64,000 nucleotides of DNA. Source: DASVWZ01 sp963715675. GTDB taxonomy: Bacteria > Acidobacteriota > Terriglobia > Terriglobales > Acidobacteriaceae. The stretch spans positions 434,001 through 498,000 of the forward strand of contig OY970265.1 of the NCBI GenBank assembly GCA_963715675.1. Direction: 5' to 3'. The notes beneath the pieces were generated by a model, which was given only the letters and a program-made list of their open reading frames with translations, did no database searches and was not told where the DNA came from. The position numbers and the translations under genes are program-made. This document shows, one piece after another, positions 6,526-14,962 of the stretch. The first letter of the stretch is position 1; each line of letters starts with the position of its first letter.

Positions 6526-9366
6526 ATGGATGATTTCAAGCGTGACGGCAGCCATCTGGTTTCCTGTGCACCGGTGGAGAAGTGGGACGATTGGATGGAA
6601 TATGATCCCGAAGCCTGGCCGCGCCGCGTGGAGAAGCATTACCAGCTCATCCCCACGATTTGCTTCAATTGTGAGTCTGCCTGCGGGCTTCTGGCCTTTG
6701 TAAACAAGGAGACCGGGGAGATTGACAAGTTCGAGGGCAATCCCAAGCATCCCGCCAGCCGGGGCCGGCTCTGTGCCAAGGGCCCGGCCACCATCAACCA
6801 GATCCATGACCCGGACCGCATACTCTATCCCATGAAGCGGGTGGGGCCGCGCGGCAGTGGCCAATGGGCGCGCGTTACCTGGGACGAAGTGCTGGCCGAA
6901 TTTGGCGCCCGCATTCGAAAAGCCATCCAGCAAGGCCGCGGGGAAGAAGTGATGTATCACGTGGGCCGGCCGGGATACGACTACATCATGGAGCGTACCT
7001 TGCAGGCTTGGGGCATCGACGGTCACAACTCTCACACCAACGTTTGCTCCTCCTCGGCCCGTTTCGGCTACATACTCTGGCACCATGCCGACCGTCCCTC
7101 GCCGGATCATGAAAACGCCCGCTTCATTCTGCTTCTGTCGGCCCATCTCGAGTCGGGACATTATTTCAATCCCCATGCCCAGCGCATTATTGACGGCAAG
7201 ATGGCGGGCGCGAAACTGGCCGTGATGGATCCACGCCTGTCGAACACCGCCAGTATGGCGGACTACTGGATGCCGACCTATCCCGGCACGGAGGCTGCGG
7301 TTCTGCTGGCCATGGCCAAGGTGATCCTCGACGAGAACCGGTTTGATGCCGCCTTCATGAAGAACTGGACGAACTGGGAAGATGTGGAGTTCGATGGATT
7401 CAAGCCCCAGGGTCAGAGCTTTGAAGCCGTCATCGAGGGATTGAAACGCCATTATGCGCGCTACACCCCCGAGTTTGCTGAAAAAGAGAGCGGGGTCAAA
7501 GCCGAACATATCGTGAAGGTCGCGCGGGAAATTGCCGAGGCCGGCAGCCGCTTCGCCTCTCATTTGTGGCGGGGCAGTGCCTCGGGAAACCTCGGGGGAT
7601 GGCAACCGGTTCGCGCGCTGATGTTGCTGCACGTGCTCACCGGCTCGGTGGGAACCAAAGGCGGGCACAATCTCAATGCATGGAACAAGTTCGTGCCCAA
7701 GACCTTCAAGACTCCTCCTCCGCAGAAGCGCTGGAACGAACTGCTCTATCCTCCGGAGTGGCCACTGTGCACCCATGAAATGTCTTTTCTGCTGCCGCAT
7801 TTTCTGAAAGAGGGACGGGGCCGCGTGGAAGCTTATTTCACGCGGGTTTTCAACCCGGTGTGGACCTACCCTGATGGATTCTCCTGGATCGAGGTTCTAC
7901 GCGACGAGAAGCTGGTTGGCCTGCACGCCGCGCTGACGCCCACCTGGAATGAGACGGCGTGGTACGCCGATTATGTGCTGCCGGTCGGAATGAGTTCCGA
8001 GCGCCACGATCTGATGAGCCAGGAATCGTATGCCGGCAGATGGATCGGGTTCCGCCAGCCCGTGCTGCGCGTCTTCCAGGAGAAGCAAGGCCAGAAATTC
8101 GAGTACAGCTATCAGGCAAACCCCGGAGAGGTCTGGGAAGAAGATGAGTTCTGGATCAGCCTTTCCTGGGCCATCGATCCCGATGGTTCGATGGGCATCC
8201 GGCAGTGGTTTGAGTCGCCCTACCGCCCCGGACAGAAGATCACCATGGACGAGTACTACGGCTGGATTTTCGAGAACTCGGTGCCGGGGCTCCCCGAAGC
8301 AGCGAAAAAGGAAGGACTGACGCCGCTTCAGTACATGAGAAAGTATGGGGCGTTTGAAGTCACCAGGGACGTTTACAAGCTGAACGAGAAGCCGCTGGCG
8401 GCCGCGGAACTGACAGGCTCGAACACCGGGCCGAATGGAGTGATCACCAAGGATGGTAAAGCTGTGGGCGTCATGGTGGAAGGCAAGGCCGTGGTCGGCT
8501 ACAACACGCCATCGCGCAAACTGGAGATTTTCTCGAACACCATGGTGGATTGGAAGTGGCCGGAGTTCGCTCTGCCGGAGTACTATCGCAGCCACATCGA
8601 TCGCGCCGCCCACGCCGTTTCCCTGGGAAAGTCCGCCGACGATTTTGATCCCAAATATATGCCGACGGTGGATTGGCCGAAAGACGCGCACGGCGAAGTT
8701 TTCACCCTGCTCCCCATCTTCCGCTTGCCGGTTTTGATCCACACCCGCACCGGCAACTCCAAAATGCTGTTTGAGATCGCGCACAAGAATCCGCTGTGGC
8801 TGAATCCCGTCGATGCGAAGAGGCTGGGCAAAATCCGCACCGGCGACCTTCTTAAGGTGCACACCGAGATTGGTTTCTTCGTGCTGCACGCCTGGGTCAC
8901 GGAAGGCCTCACCCCCGGTGTTGTCGCCTGTTCGCATCACCTGGGCCGCTGGCGCACGAACCAGGACGCTCAACTCGAACGCTTCAGCAGCGCCTGGGTC
9001 GACTTAAAAGAAGTCGGCAAAGGGCAGTGGAAGATGCGGCAGATTGAAGGAGTGAGGCCGTACGAAAGTCCTGACCCGGACACCAAGCGGGTGTGGTGGA
9101 ATGACGCCGGAGTGCATCAGGACATTACGTTTCCGGTTCACCCCGATCCGCTCAGCGGGATGCACTGCTGGCACCAGATGGTCCGCGTGGAAAGAGCCAG
9201 CGCCGACGATCGATATGGCGATATCTTCGTGGATACGAACCTTTCCCACGCCGTCTATCAGAAGTGGAAGGCCTTAGCTCGTCCCGCGACCGGCAACCTT
9301 CGCCGTCCGCTGTGGTTCCCGCGGGTGGTTCGGCCGGTGGAGGCAGCTTATTACCTTGGTAAATAG
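6526..9366 (+). CDS. Molybdopterin-dependent oxidoreductase, PsrA/PhsA-like catalytic subunit without Tat signal
   Basis: 946-residue member of the DMSO-reductase superfamily. An N-terminal 4Fe-4S motif is visible at Cys46, Cys49, Cys53 and Cys83 (CFNCESAC ... RLCAKG). The segment HTNVCSSSARFGY around Cys174 is the likely Mo-ligand region, with Cys as in polysulfide/thiosulfate reductases and Nap. The C-terminal molybdopterin-dinucleotide-binding domain begins near VFTLLPIFRLPVLIHTRTGN. No twin-arginine signal precedes the cluster, so the protein should stay in the cytoplasm, unlike typical Psr/Phs/Dms. ATG 6526 has TAGGAG about 8 bases upstream. The substrate cannot be read from sequence; sulfur compounds are a reasonable guess because of the adjacent sulfhydrogenase and cysE. 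Confidence 0.9.
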   Translation: MDDFKRDGSHLVSCAPVEKWDDWMEYDPEAWPRRVEKHYQLIPTICFNCESACGLLAFVNKETGEIDKFEGNPKHPASRGRLCAKGPATINQIHDPDRILYPMKRVGPRGSGQWARVTWDEVLAEFGARIRKAIQQGRGEEVMYHVGRPGYDYIMERTLQAWGIDGHNSHTNVCSSSARFGYILWHHADRPSPDHENARFILLLSAHLESGHYFNPHAQRIIDGKMAGAKLAVMDPRLSNTASMADYWMPTYPGTEAAVLLAMAKVILDENRFDAAFMKNWTNWEDVEFDGFKPQGQSFEAVIEGLKRHYARYTPEFAEKESGVKAEHIVKVAREIAEAGSRFASHLWRGSASGNLGGWQPVRALMLLHVLTGSVGTKGGHNLNAWNKFVPKTFKTPPPQKRWNELLYPPEWPLCTHEMSFLLPHFLKEGRGRVEAYFTRVFNPVWTYPDGFSWIEVLRDEKLVGLHAALTPTWNETAWYADYVLPVGMSSERHDLMSQESYAGRWIGFRQPVLRVFQEKQGQKFEYSYQANPGEVWEEDEFWISLSWAIDPDGSMGIRQWFESPYRPGQKITMDEYYGWIFENSVPGLPEAAKKEGLTPLQYMRKYGAFEVTRDVYKLNEKPLAAAELTGSNTGPNGVITKDGKAVGVMVEGKAVVGYNTPSRKLEIFSNTMVDWKWPEFALPEYYRSHIDRAAHAVSLGKSADDFDPKYMPTVDWPKDAHGEVFTLLPIFRLPVLIHTRTGNSKMLFEIAHKNPLWLNPVDAKRLGKIRTGDLLKVHTEIGFFVLHAWVTEGLTPGVVACSHHLGRWRTNQDAQLERFSSAWVDLKEVGKGQWKMRQIEGVRPYESPDPDTKRVWWNDAGVHQDITFPVHPDPLSGMHCWHQMVRVERASADDRYGDIFVDTNLSHAVYQKWKALARPATGNLRRPLWFPRVVRPVEAAYYLGK

Positions 9367-9393
9367 CCGAGGAATTATACCTATCGGTATAAT
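9351..9393. promoter_or_regulatory. Two ACC/GGT palindromes upstream of cysE (putative Rrf2/CymR/IscR-like operator)
   Basis: Two inverted repeats lie in tandem: TTACCTTGGTAA at 9351-9362, overlapping the 3' end of the molybdoenzyme gene, and ATTATACCTATCGGTATAAT at 9374-9393 with 8-bp arms and a 4-base centre. The right arm of the second contains a perfect TATAAT, so a bound protein would cover the -10 region. The ATACC...GGTAT style resembles Rrf2-family operators that control cysteine and Fe-S genes, but no regulator gene is nearby and the assignment is inference. Confidence 0.5.
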
Positions 9394-9582
9394 AGACAAT
9401 GGCTGCGAACCTGGGATTGCGTTCCCCGAGCGCTTGGGCTGCCACGGCCGTACTATTCCTCCAATCTCCCAATCCGGGCGAAAGATATTGCAGCCAGCGG
9501 TCGCCGGGAGCCCGCACTCGATCCGGCTTGCACGGCTGGGCCGGAAGGGCAGGAAAGCTCCTACAATAGTCGAGAGGATGGC

Positions 9583-10326
9583 ATGACTGGTTTTTTCAAG
9601 TCGGTACGCGAGGACATCGCGGCCGTTTTCGAGAGTGATCCGGCAGCCCGTTCTTACCTTGAGGTTCTGTTTTGCTATCCCGGACTGCACGCGGTTTGGG
9701 CCCACCACCTGACCGGCTGGTTTTGGCGCCATAACCTGCGTTTCCCGGCGCGGTTTGGTTCGCAAGTGGTGCGGCTGTTCACCGGAATTGAAATCCATCC
9801 CGGAGCACAGATCGGGCGGCGCTTGTTCATCGATCACGGCATGGGAGTGGTGATCGGGGAAACCGCCATTGTGGGCGACGACGTCACTTTGTACCAGGGC
9901 GTCACGTTGGGCGGCACCGGCAAAGAGAAAGGCAAACGCCATCCCACCATCGGCAACAACGTGACCATCGGTTCCGGCGCGAAATTGCTCGGCAATATCA
10001 CGATCGGGAACAACTGCCGCGTGGGCGGCGGCTCGGTGGTGCTGCGCAACGTCCCGGAAAACTCCACGATCGTGGGCGTGCCCGGCCACATCGTCCTGCG
10101 CAACGGCAAGCGCGTGATCATCACCGATCCGAAGGAGATTCGCGATCCCCTGTCGGACGTGATTATCAAGCTGGCCGCCGAGGTACACGAATTGCGGGCG
10201 AAGTTCCAGGAACACTCGCATGAAACCCTGGGCGCCGAGCCGGATCTGAGCATCGACGAGGAAACTCAGCCGAAGATAGAGAACATTCTTCCCGAGGAGT
10301 TGTTCTTTGAGGATTACCAGATCTGA
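9583..10326 (+). CDS. cysE: Serine O-acetyltransferase
   Basis: 247-residue enzyme that acetylates L-serine with acetyl-CoA, the first step of cysteine synthesis. It has the left-handed beta-helix hexapeptide repeats of the acyltransferase family and the family signature from IEIHPGAQIG through FIDHGMGVVIGETA and TLGGTGKEKGKRHPTIG. It is closer to the shorter CysE/EpsC form, with a compact N-terminal helical region, and carries an acidic C-terminal extension of about 50 residues. Start at ATG 9583 follows GAGAGG. The palindromic operator-like sequence 190-230 bases upstream suggests sulfur- or Fe-S-responsive control. It may support the sulfur chemistry implied by the preceding redox genes. 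Confidence 0.93.
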   Translation: MTGFFKSVREDIAAVFESDPAARSYLEVLFCYPGLHAVWAHHLTGWFWRHNLRFPARFGSQVVRLFTGIEIHPGAQIGRRLFIDHGMGVVIGETAIVGDDVTLYQGVTLGGTGKEKGKRHPTIGNNVTIGSGAKLLGNITIGNNCRVGGGSVVLRNVPENSTIVGVPGHIVLRNGKRVIITDPKEIRDPLSDVIIKLAAEVHELRAKFQEHSHETLGAEPDLSIDEETQPKIENILPEELFFEDYQI

Positions 10327-10332
10327 GGACAT

Positions 10333-10563
10333 TCAACTCTTGGTTATGCCAACCATCGACGCATACGCTCGGACTGCGATAACCAAAAGAGCGATGATTC
10401 CTGATAGGAGCGACGCAGCGGCAAGCAAGAGGCCCGCGACCACTAACCCCGGGACGCCGCCCCAAGGGGAGGCCTCAAAAGCAACCCAAGACGGATAACC
10501 CACAACAGCTCCTACAAGCAGCAGAACAACTGCTTGGCGCAGGTTTAGCTGCTTCCGCGTCAT
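10333..10563 (-). CDS. Small two-helix membrane protein
   Basis: 76 residues with a basic N terminus (MTRKQLNLRQ) and two hydrophobic segments, about residues 11-28 and 38-66, separated by a short polar loop. It belongs to no family I recognise. The start has AAGG upstream. It lies in the gap between cysE and ftsW on the opposite strand, so it is its own transcription unit. The hydrophobic pattern makes it more likely than a chance frame, but the call is moderate. Confidence 0.5.
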   Translation of the reverse strand: MTRKQLNLRQAVVLLLVGAVVGYPSWVAFEASPWGGVPGLVVAGLLLAAASLLSGIIALLVIAVRAYASMVGITKS

Positions 10564-10763
10564 TGCGAGGAGCCTTCCATTCTTGACAGTTTGATTCTAA
10601 TGACAAATATACGATCGGGAAGCTACAGCATCTCCTAACAACGCCCTATCGCGCGCCAAAAGGTGGCACACGCCCTTCCCCGAACCAAGAAAGTACCCTC
10701 CCTCAGAAATTCACAGCCAAAAAATTGTCTCGCCGCGGCCTCTCCGTGTTGCAATGAACTCTC

Positions 10764-11855
10764 ATGGCGAAGCGCGTCAACGTCGATCGTTGGCTGTTCA
10801 CCGTTACCTTACTGCTGATTTTCGTCGGCTTGGTGATGGTGTTCAGCGCTTCCGCCGTCATGGCGAAGGAGCGGTACGGATCGGCGTACTTCTTTCTGTT
10901 CCGGCAACTCGGTTGGGCGGTGACCGGCCTTCTGGCGATGGTAGTCGCGATGCAAATCGATTATGGCCGCTATAAGCATCCAGCGGTGGTCTTTTCTTTC
11001 CTCGGACTGACCACCTTGATGCTGATTCTGGTGTTTTTTCTCGACCGCGCCCACCACACCCATCGCTGGATCCACTGGGGACCCTTGTCCTTCCAGCCGT
11101 CGGAGATCGCAAAACCGGCGCTGATCCTGTTTCTGGCCTATTTTCTGGAGAGCCGGGTCAGCGCGATCAAGGACTGGAGAAACACCATCCTGCCGGCCAT
11201 CGTGCCCACCTTCGTCTTCCTGGGATTGATCATCTTTCAGCCGGATCTGGGCACCGCCATCGCCTGCGCCGCCATTACCGTTTGCGTGCTTTTTGTGGCC
11301 GGAATGGAGATGCGCTACCTGGGATACGGCCTGCTGGCTTCGCTGCTGCCGCTGTATTTCCTGATTTTTCACGTGGCCTATCGCCGCGCCCGTATCCTGG
11401 CGTTTCTGAATCCGTATTCTGACCCGCAAGGCCGCGGCTTCCACATCATCCAGTCGCTGATTGCGGTCAGCACCGGCGGAGTCACCGGGGTGGGGCTGAT
11501 GGAAGGCAAGCAGAAGCTCTTTTATCTGCCCGAGCCGCACACCGACTTCATCTTCGCCGTCACCGCCGAGGAATTGGGGCTGCTGGGATCGCTGATTGTG
11601 GTGGCATTGTTTACCGTGTTCTTGTGGCGCGGCGTCCGCGTTGCGGCCCGGACCCGGGATATGTTCGGGCGCTTTCTGGCCGTCGGCATCACCAGCATGA
11701 TCGTGGTGCAGGCCTTCATCAACGTCAGCGTGGTGTTGGGCCTGATGCCGACCAAGGGCATCCCTCTGCCCTTTGTCTCCTACGGAGGGACTTCGCTGTT
11801 GTGCGCTTTGGCCAGCGTCGGCGTACTGCTGAACATCTCCAAGCAAGCGGAGTAG
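10764..11855 (+). CDS. ftsW: FtsW/RodA/SpoVE (SEDS) peptidoglycan glycosyltransferase, FtsW-like
   Basis: 363-residue polytopic membrane protein with about ten helices. It polymerises lipid II into glycan strands together with a class B penicillin-binding protein at the septum. Family marks include the opening LIFVGLVMVFSASAVMA, FQPSEIAKPALILFLAYFL, the FQPDLGTA motif with the catalytic Asp region, and the C-terminal MPTKGIPLPFVSYGGTS signature, which is more typical of FtsW than of RodA. It stands alone rather than in a division-and-wall cluster. It ends 27 bases from the convergent cytochrome gene. Confidence 0.92.
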   Translation: MAKRVNVDRWLFTVTLLLIFVGLVMVFSASAVMAKERYGSAYFFLFRQLGWAVTGLLAMVVAMQIDYGRYKHPAVVFSFLGLTTLMLILVFFLDRAHHTHRWIHWGPLSFQPSEIAKPALILFLAYFLESRVSAIKDWRNTILPAIVPTFVFLGLIIFQPDLGTAIACAAITVCVLFVAGMEMRYLGYGLLASLLPLYFLIFHVAYRRARILAFLNPYSDPQGRGFHIIQSLIAVSTGGVTGVGLMEGKQKLFYLPEPHTDFIFAVTAEELGLLGSLIVVALFTVFLWRGVRVAARTRDMFGRFLAVGITSMIVVQAFINVSVVLGLMPTKGIPLPFVSYGGTSLLCALASVGVLLNISKQAE

Positions 11856-11882
11856 CGGGAATGCTCAACCTGGGCCGAAGCC

Positions 11883-13565
11883 CTATTTCCCCACGTACAC
11901 CACTCGCCAAATGCTATTCGACGCGTCGTCACTCACCAGCAGGGATCCGTCGTGCGCCACCGTCACCCCCACCGGCCGTCCCCAGACATGACCGTTGTCC
12001 ACTACAAATCCGGTGAGAAAATCTTCATACTCACCGCTGGCATGGCCCTTCCGATGCAGCGGAACCCGGATGACCTCGTATCCGGCGCGCACGGAGCGGT
12101 TCCATGAACCATGCTCGCCGGCGAAAATGTCTCCCTGATATTCCGCGGGAAACTGCTTGCCATCGTAAAACGTCATTTCCAGCGATGCGTTGTGCGCCTG
12201 CAACAGTACATCGGGGGTAATGACCTTATCTTTCAATTCCGGATGCTTGCCCTTATGGCGCGGGTCCTGGTGGCCGCCCATGTACCACCAGGGCCAGCCA
12301 TAGAAGCCGCCTTCCTGCACGTGGGTGATGTAGTCGGCGACCAGGTTGTCTCCCAGTCCATCGCGTTCGTTGACCGAGCACCACAATTCGCCGGTCTGCG
12401 GATTGATGGCCAGGCCCCCTCCGGCATTGCGGATTCCGTATGCATAAACCCGCATTCCGGATCCGTCCGGATTGAATTCCAGAATGTCCGCGCGGTTCTT
12501 TTCCCTCCGCGAGGTATCCGGGTCGTCGATGTTCGAGGCCGATCCGACGGCTACGAACATCTTCTTTCCGTCGCGCGTAAACTGAATATCTCGCGTCCAG
12601 TGGCCGCCCTGCGGAAGGCTCAGCAAATGCTGCCCCGGGACGCTCGCTTTCAAATCGCCGTTGCGGTAAGGAAAGCGCACGACCGCATCGGTGTCGCCGA
12701 TGTAGATCCATTGCGGATTCGGGCCGGGAGGGTAAAACGCAATCCCGTATGGCTGGTTCAGTCCCTTGGCGAAGATCTCTGTCTGCTCGGGTTTCCCTGC
12801 GCTGCTGATTCCACGGAAAACCCGGATTCTTCCCGCTTCGCTTTCCGCCAGGAACACATCTCCATCCGGAGCCGTCCGCATCAGTCGCGGGTCTTGCAGC
12901 CCCGTAGCATATTGCTCGACCTGGAAGCCTGCCGGTGCCTTCGGCCACGCGTTTGCCGGGCGTGGCACGATATCCGGTCCGTTGGCGGCCGGCTTCGATG
13001 CGAAGGGCTCGGGCAGATCCTGAACCGTGATCTTCCGTATGTTGCCAGGTGCTTCGTAGCGGAAATCGGTGAATTGCGATGGAGGAGCGGGCGCATTGGT
13101 CTTTACTGTGGCCACGGGAACTGTGCCGCGAGTCACCGCTGCCTTATGCCGATTGGGCAGGGACTTCAAAAAAGTAACCAGTTGCCAGCGTTGCGCCTCG
13201 GGCAAGCTTGCCCACCCGGGCATGCCATTGCTAGCGCTTCCCTCGGTAATGAACCAGAACAGTTCGCCATCCGGCGCGGACTGAGTTGCTCCCCGCGTAA
13301 GTATGGGAGTCTCTCCTTGTCCCTCGGCATTCTGGCCGTGACAAGAAGCGCAGTCGTGAGCGAACAGGGTTGCGCCTTTCGCCGCCGCCTTGCTCTGTCC
13401 TGCATAGGGGTTCTTCAGCTGATCACTTGATTCGGGTGCGTGATGAAATCGGGTGCCTTGCGCCATCAGTGATCCTGAAAGGATCAAGCAGAAAATCGCC
13501 GGCACTGCTGCATTCGAAATAACAAAATGCAAAAATATTCTGCCCTTCAAGAGCGATCCTCCCAT
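11883..13565 (-). CDS. Secreted cytochrome c / sorbosone-dehydrogenase-like beta-propeller protein
   Basis: About 560 residues. A signal peptide (to about residue 36, ending SGSLMAQG) is followed by a class I cytochrome c domain with CASCHG and a distal Met in GMPGW. A PQQ-dependent sugar-dehydrogenase-type beta-propeller follows (about residues 215-560; FLAESEAGRIRVF, QPYGIAF, GDIFAGEHGSWNRS). Such proteins oxidise sugars or aldoses in the periplasm and pass electrons to the cytochrome; the exact substrate is unknown. The start could instead be a TTG at 13550, which sits 7 bases after a GGAGG and gives a cleaner signal peptide. Confidence 0.85.
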   Translation of the reverse strand: MGGSLLKGRIFLHFVISNAAVPAIFCLILSGSLMAQGTRFHHAPESSDQLKNPYAGQSKAAAKGATLFAHDCASCHGQNAEGQGETPILTRGATQSAPDGELFWFITEGSASNGMPGWASLPEAQRWQLVTFLKSLPNRHKAAVTRGTVPVATVKTNAPAPPSQFTDFRYEAPGNIRKITVQDLPEPFASKPAANGPDIVPRPANAWPKAPAGFQVEQYATGLQDPRLMRTAPDGDVFLAESEAGRIRVFRGISSAGKPEQTEIFAKGLNQPYGIAFYPPGPNPQWIYIGDTDAVVRFPYRNGDLKASVPGQHLLSLPQGGHWTRDIQFTRDGKKMFVAVGSASNIDDPDTSRREKNRADILEFNPDGSGMRVYAYGIRNAGGGLAINPQTGELWCSVNERDGLGDNLVADYITHVQEGGFYGWPWWYMGGHQDPRHKGKHPELKDKVITPDVLLQAHNASLEMTFYDGKQFPAEYQGDIFAGEHGSWNRSVRAGYEVIRVPLHRKGHASGEYEDFLTGFVVDNGHVWGRPVGVTVAHDGSLLVSDDASNSIWRVVYVGK

Positions 13566-13646
13566 GCTTTAGAAATTCACTCATCTATAGATGCCGCCAG
13601 AAGCTGCCGGATTGCGGCGAAGCTGTTTGCACGCAGGCGCGGGCGT

Positions 13647-13686
13647 CCCCGCAAGCCTGCCCTGAGCGAAGTCGAAGGGTGCGGGG
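13647..13686. repeat. Hairpin-forming interspersed repeat (CCTGAGCGAAGTCGAAGG type)
   Basis: Outer arms CCCCGCA (13647-13653) and TGCGGGG (13680-13686) enclose an inner CCCT...AGGG pair around GAGCGAAGTCGA. The core sequence is one I know as a common extragenic repeat in many environmental bacterial genomes. It lies between the cytochrome and CDF genes and may act as a bidirectional terminator or REP-like element. Confidence 0.5.
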
Positions 13687-13718
13687 CCCAAACCGAAATC
13701 CGTCTTAATCACCGCCCC

Positions 13719-14690
13719 CTAATCCGGCTTCCCGGTGTAGTGCTCCTCACTGTGAACCTCGGCGTGATCCTCAAGTGATTCCAGATGAGTGATCACTTCG
13801 GCGGGCATGGTCAACTCAGCCGGCAAACGCTCTTCCAGGATTGTCGCCAGCCGATGCGCCTCTCCGACCGAGGTCAGGTGCGGGAATAGCAGATGCACTT
13901 CAATAATCTGTCGATATCCTGTGGTGCGAAAGCGCACTCCGTGGTACGTCATGCCAAGCTCCGTGCAAAGCGTGTCCAGTTTTTCGCGAATCTGCCGCCC
14001 GGCACCCGGGTCAGAATAATCCAGCAAGCCCACCGCCGAATGCCACACCAGGCGTCCGCCGGACCAGAGAATATTGATGGCTACGGCAATCGCCACCAGC
14101 GGGTCGAACGGCTTCCAATGAGTCAGCATCACCAGTCCCAGCCCTGCCACCACGCCAAAACTGGTCCAACTATCCGTCAAAACGTGCTTGCCGTCCGCTT
14201 CCAAAATGAGCGACTTGGTCCGGCGTCCCACTTGCAGAAGATAAAATCCCAGACCGGCATTGAGGATCCCGGCAGCGAACACCAGCAACGCGCCCGAGCC
14301 CAGGTTCTCCAGAGGTAGGCCCGCAAGCCACTTCTGAATCGCGGTCACCAGAATGGTGACTGCGGCCAGAATGATCATCGCGCCTTCAAATCCCGCCGAG
14401 AAGAACGTGATGCGCTCATAGCCGTACAGGAATTTTGCTTCGGCGGGGCGGGTGCTGAGCCGAAGGCTGAAAGCCGCAAAGGCCACCGCTACCACGTGCA
14501 CCACTGACTCCGCCGCGTCCGACAGAATCGCCGCGGAGTGGGTCATCCAATAGGCGGCCGTCTTGCCCAGCAGCATGATCACACCCGCCGCCAGGGACAA
14601 ACCCATGGCGAAGCGGGCAGCCCGCAGTTGCCGTTCGTCCCATCGCGTAGGGGAAGGGCGAGTCGATTCTGGAGCAATCTCTCCGGGCAT
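13719..14690 (-). CDS. Cation diffusion facilitator (CDF) family metal efflux transporter
   Basis: 323 residues with six predicted membrane helices (about 28-210) and a cytoplasmic C-terminal domain of about 90 residues. The metal-site segments are HSAAILSDAAESVVH in helix 2 and DGKHVLTDSWTS (HxxxD) in helix 5, which fit a Zn/Fe/Mn exporter of the CDF family. The C-terminal tail is His/Glu rich (HLESLEDHAEVHSEEHY), a possible metal sensor. It is a single-gene unit. Metal specificity cannot be fixed from these motifs. Confidence 0.9.
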   Translation of the reverse strand: MPGEIAPESTRPSPTRWDERQLRAARFAMGLSLAAGVIMLLGKTAAYWMTHSAAILSDAAESVVHVVAVAFAAFSLRLSTRPAEAKFLYGYERITFFSAGFEGAMIILAAVTILVTAIQKWLAGLPLENLGSGALLVFAAGILNAGLGFYLLQVGRRTKSLILEADGKHVLTDSWTSFGVVAGLGLVMLTHWKPFDPLVAIAVAINILWSGGRLVWHSAVGLLDYSDPGAGRQIREKLDTLCTELGMTYHGVRFRTTGYRQIIEVHLLFPHLTSVGEAHRLATILEERLPAELTMPAEVITHLESLEDHAEVHSEEHYTGKPD

Positions 14691-14962
14691 TTCGCGCGAG
14701 TTCGCTGGGTTTCAGCTCGATATTGTCGCAGATTTTGCTGCTGGATGGAGTTATCCGCCAGGTGTTTCACCGCCTGACACCCGGGAAACAATTTTCTGCC
14801 ACCCAGGGCTGCGGACCCGGGGTCCGAGTATTTTGCTAGGGTTTTGCCCTTTTCCCATGTAGGCTTGTTCCCGCACTTCGCTCGGCGGTGACCTGAAATC
14901 CCGGGAACGTCGTCTTTGGTCAGTGGGGGCCATCACAGGCCAACAAATCACGAGGAGATGTC

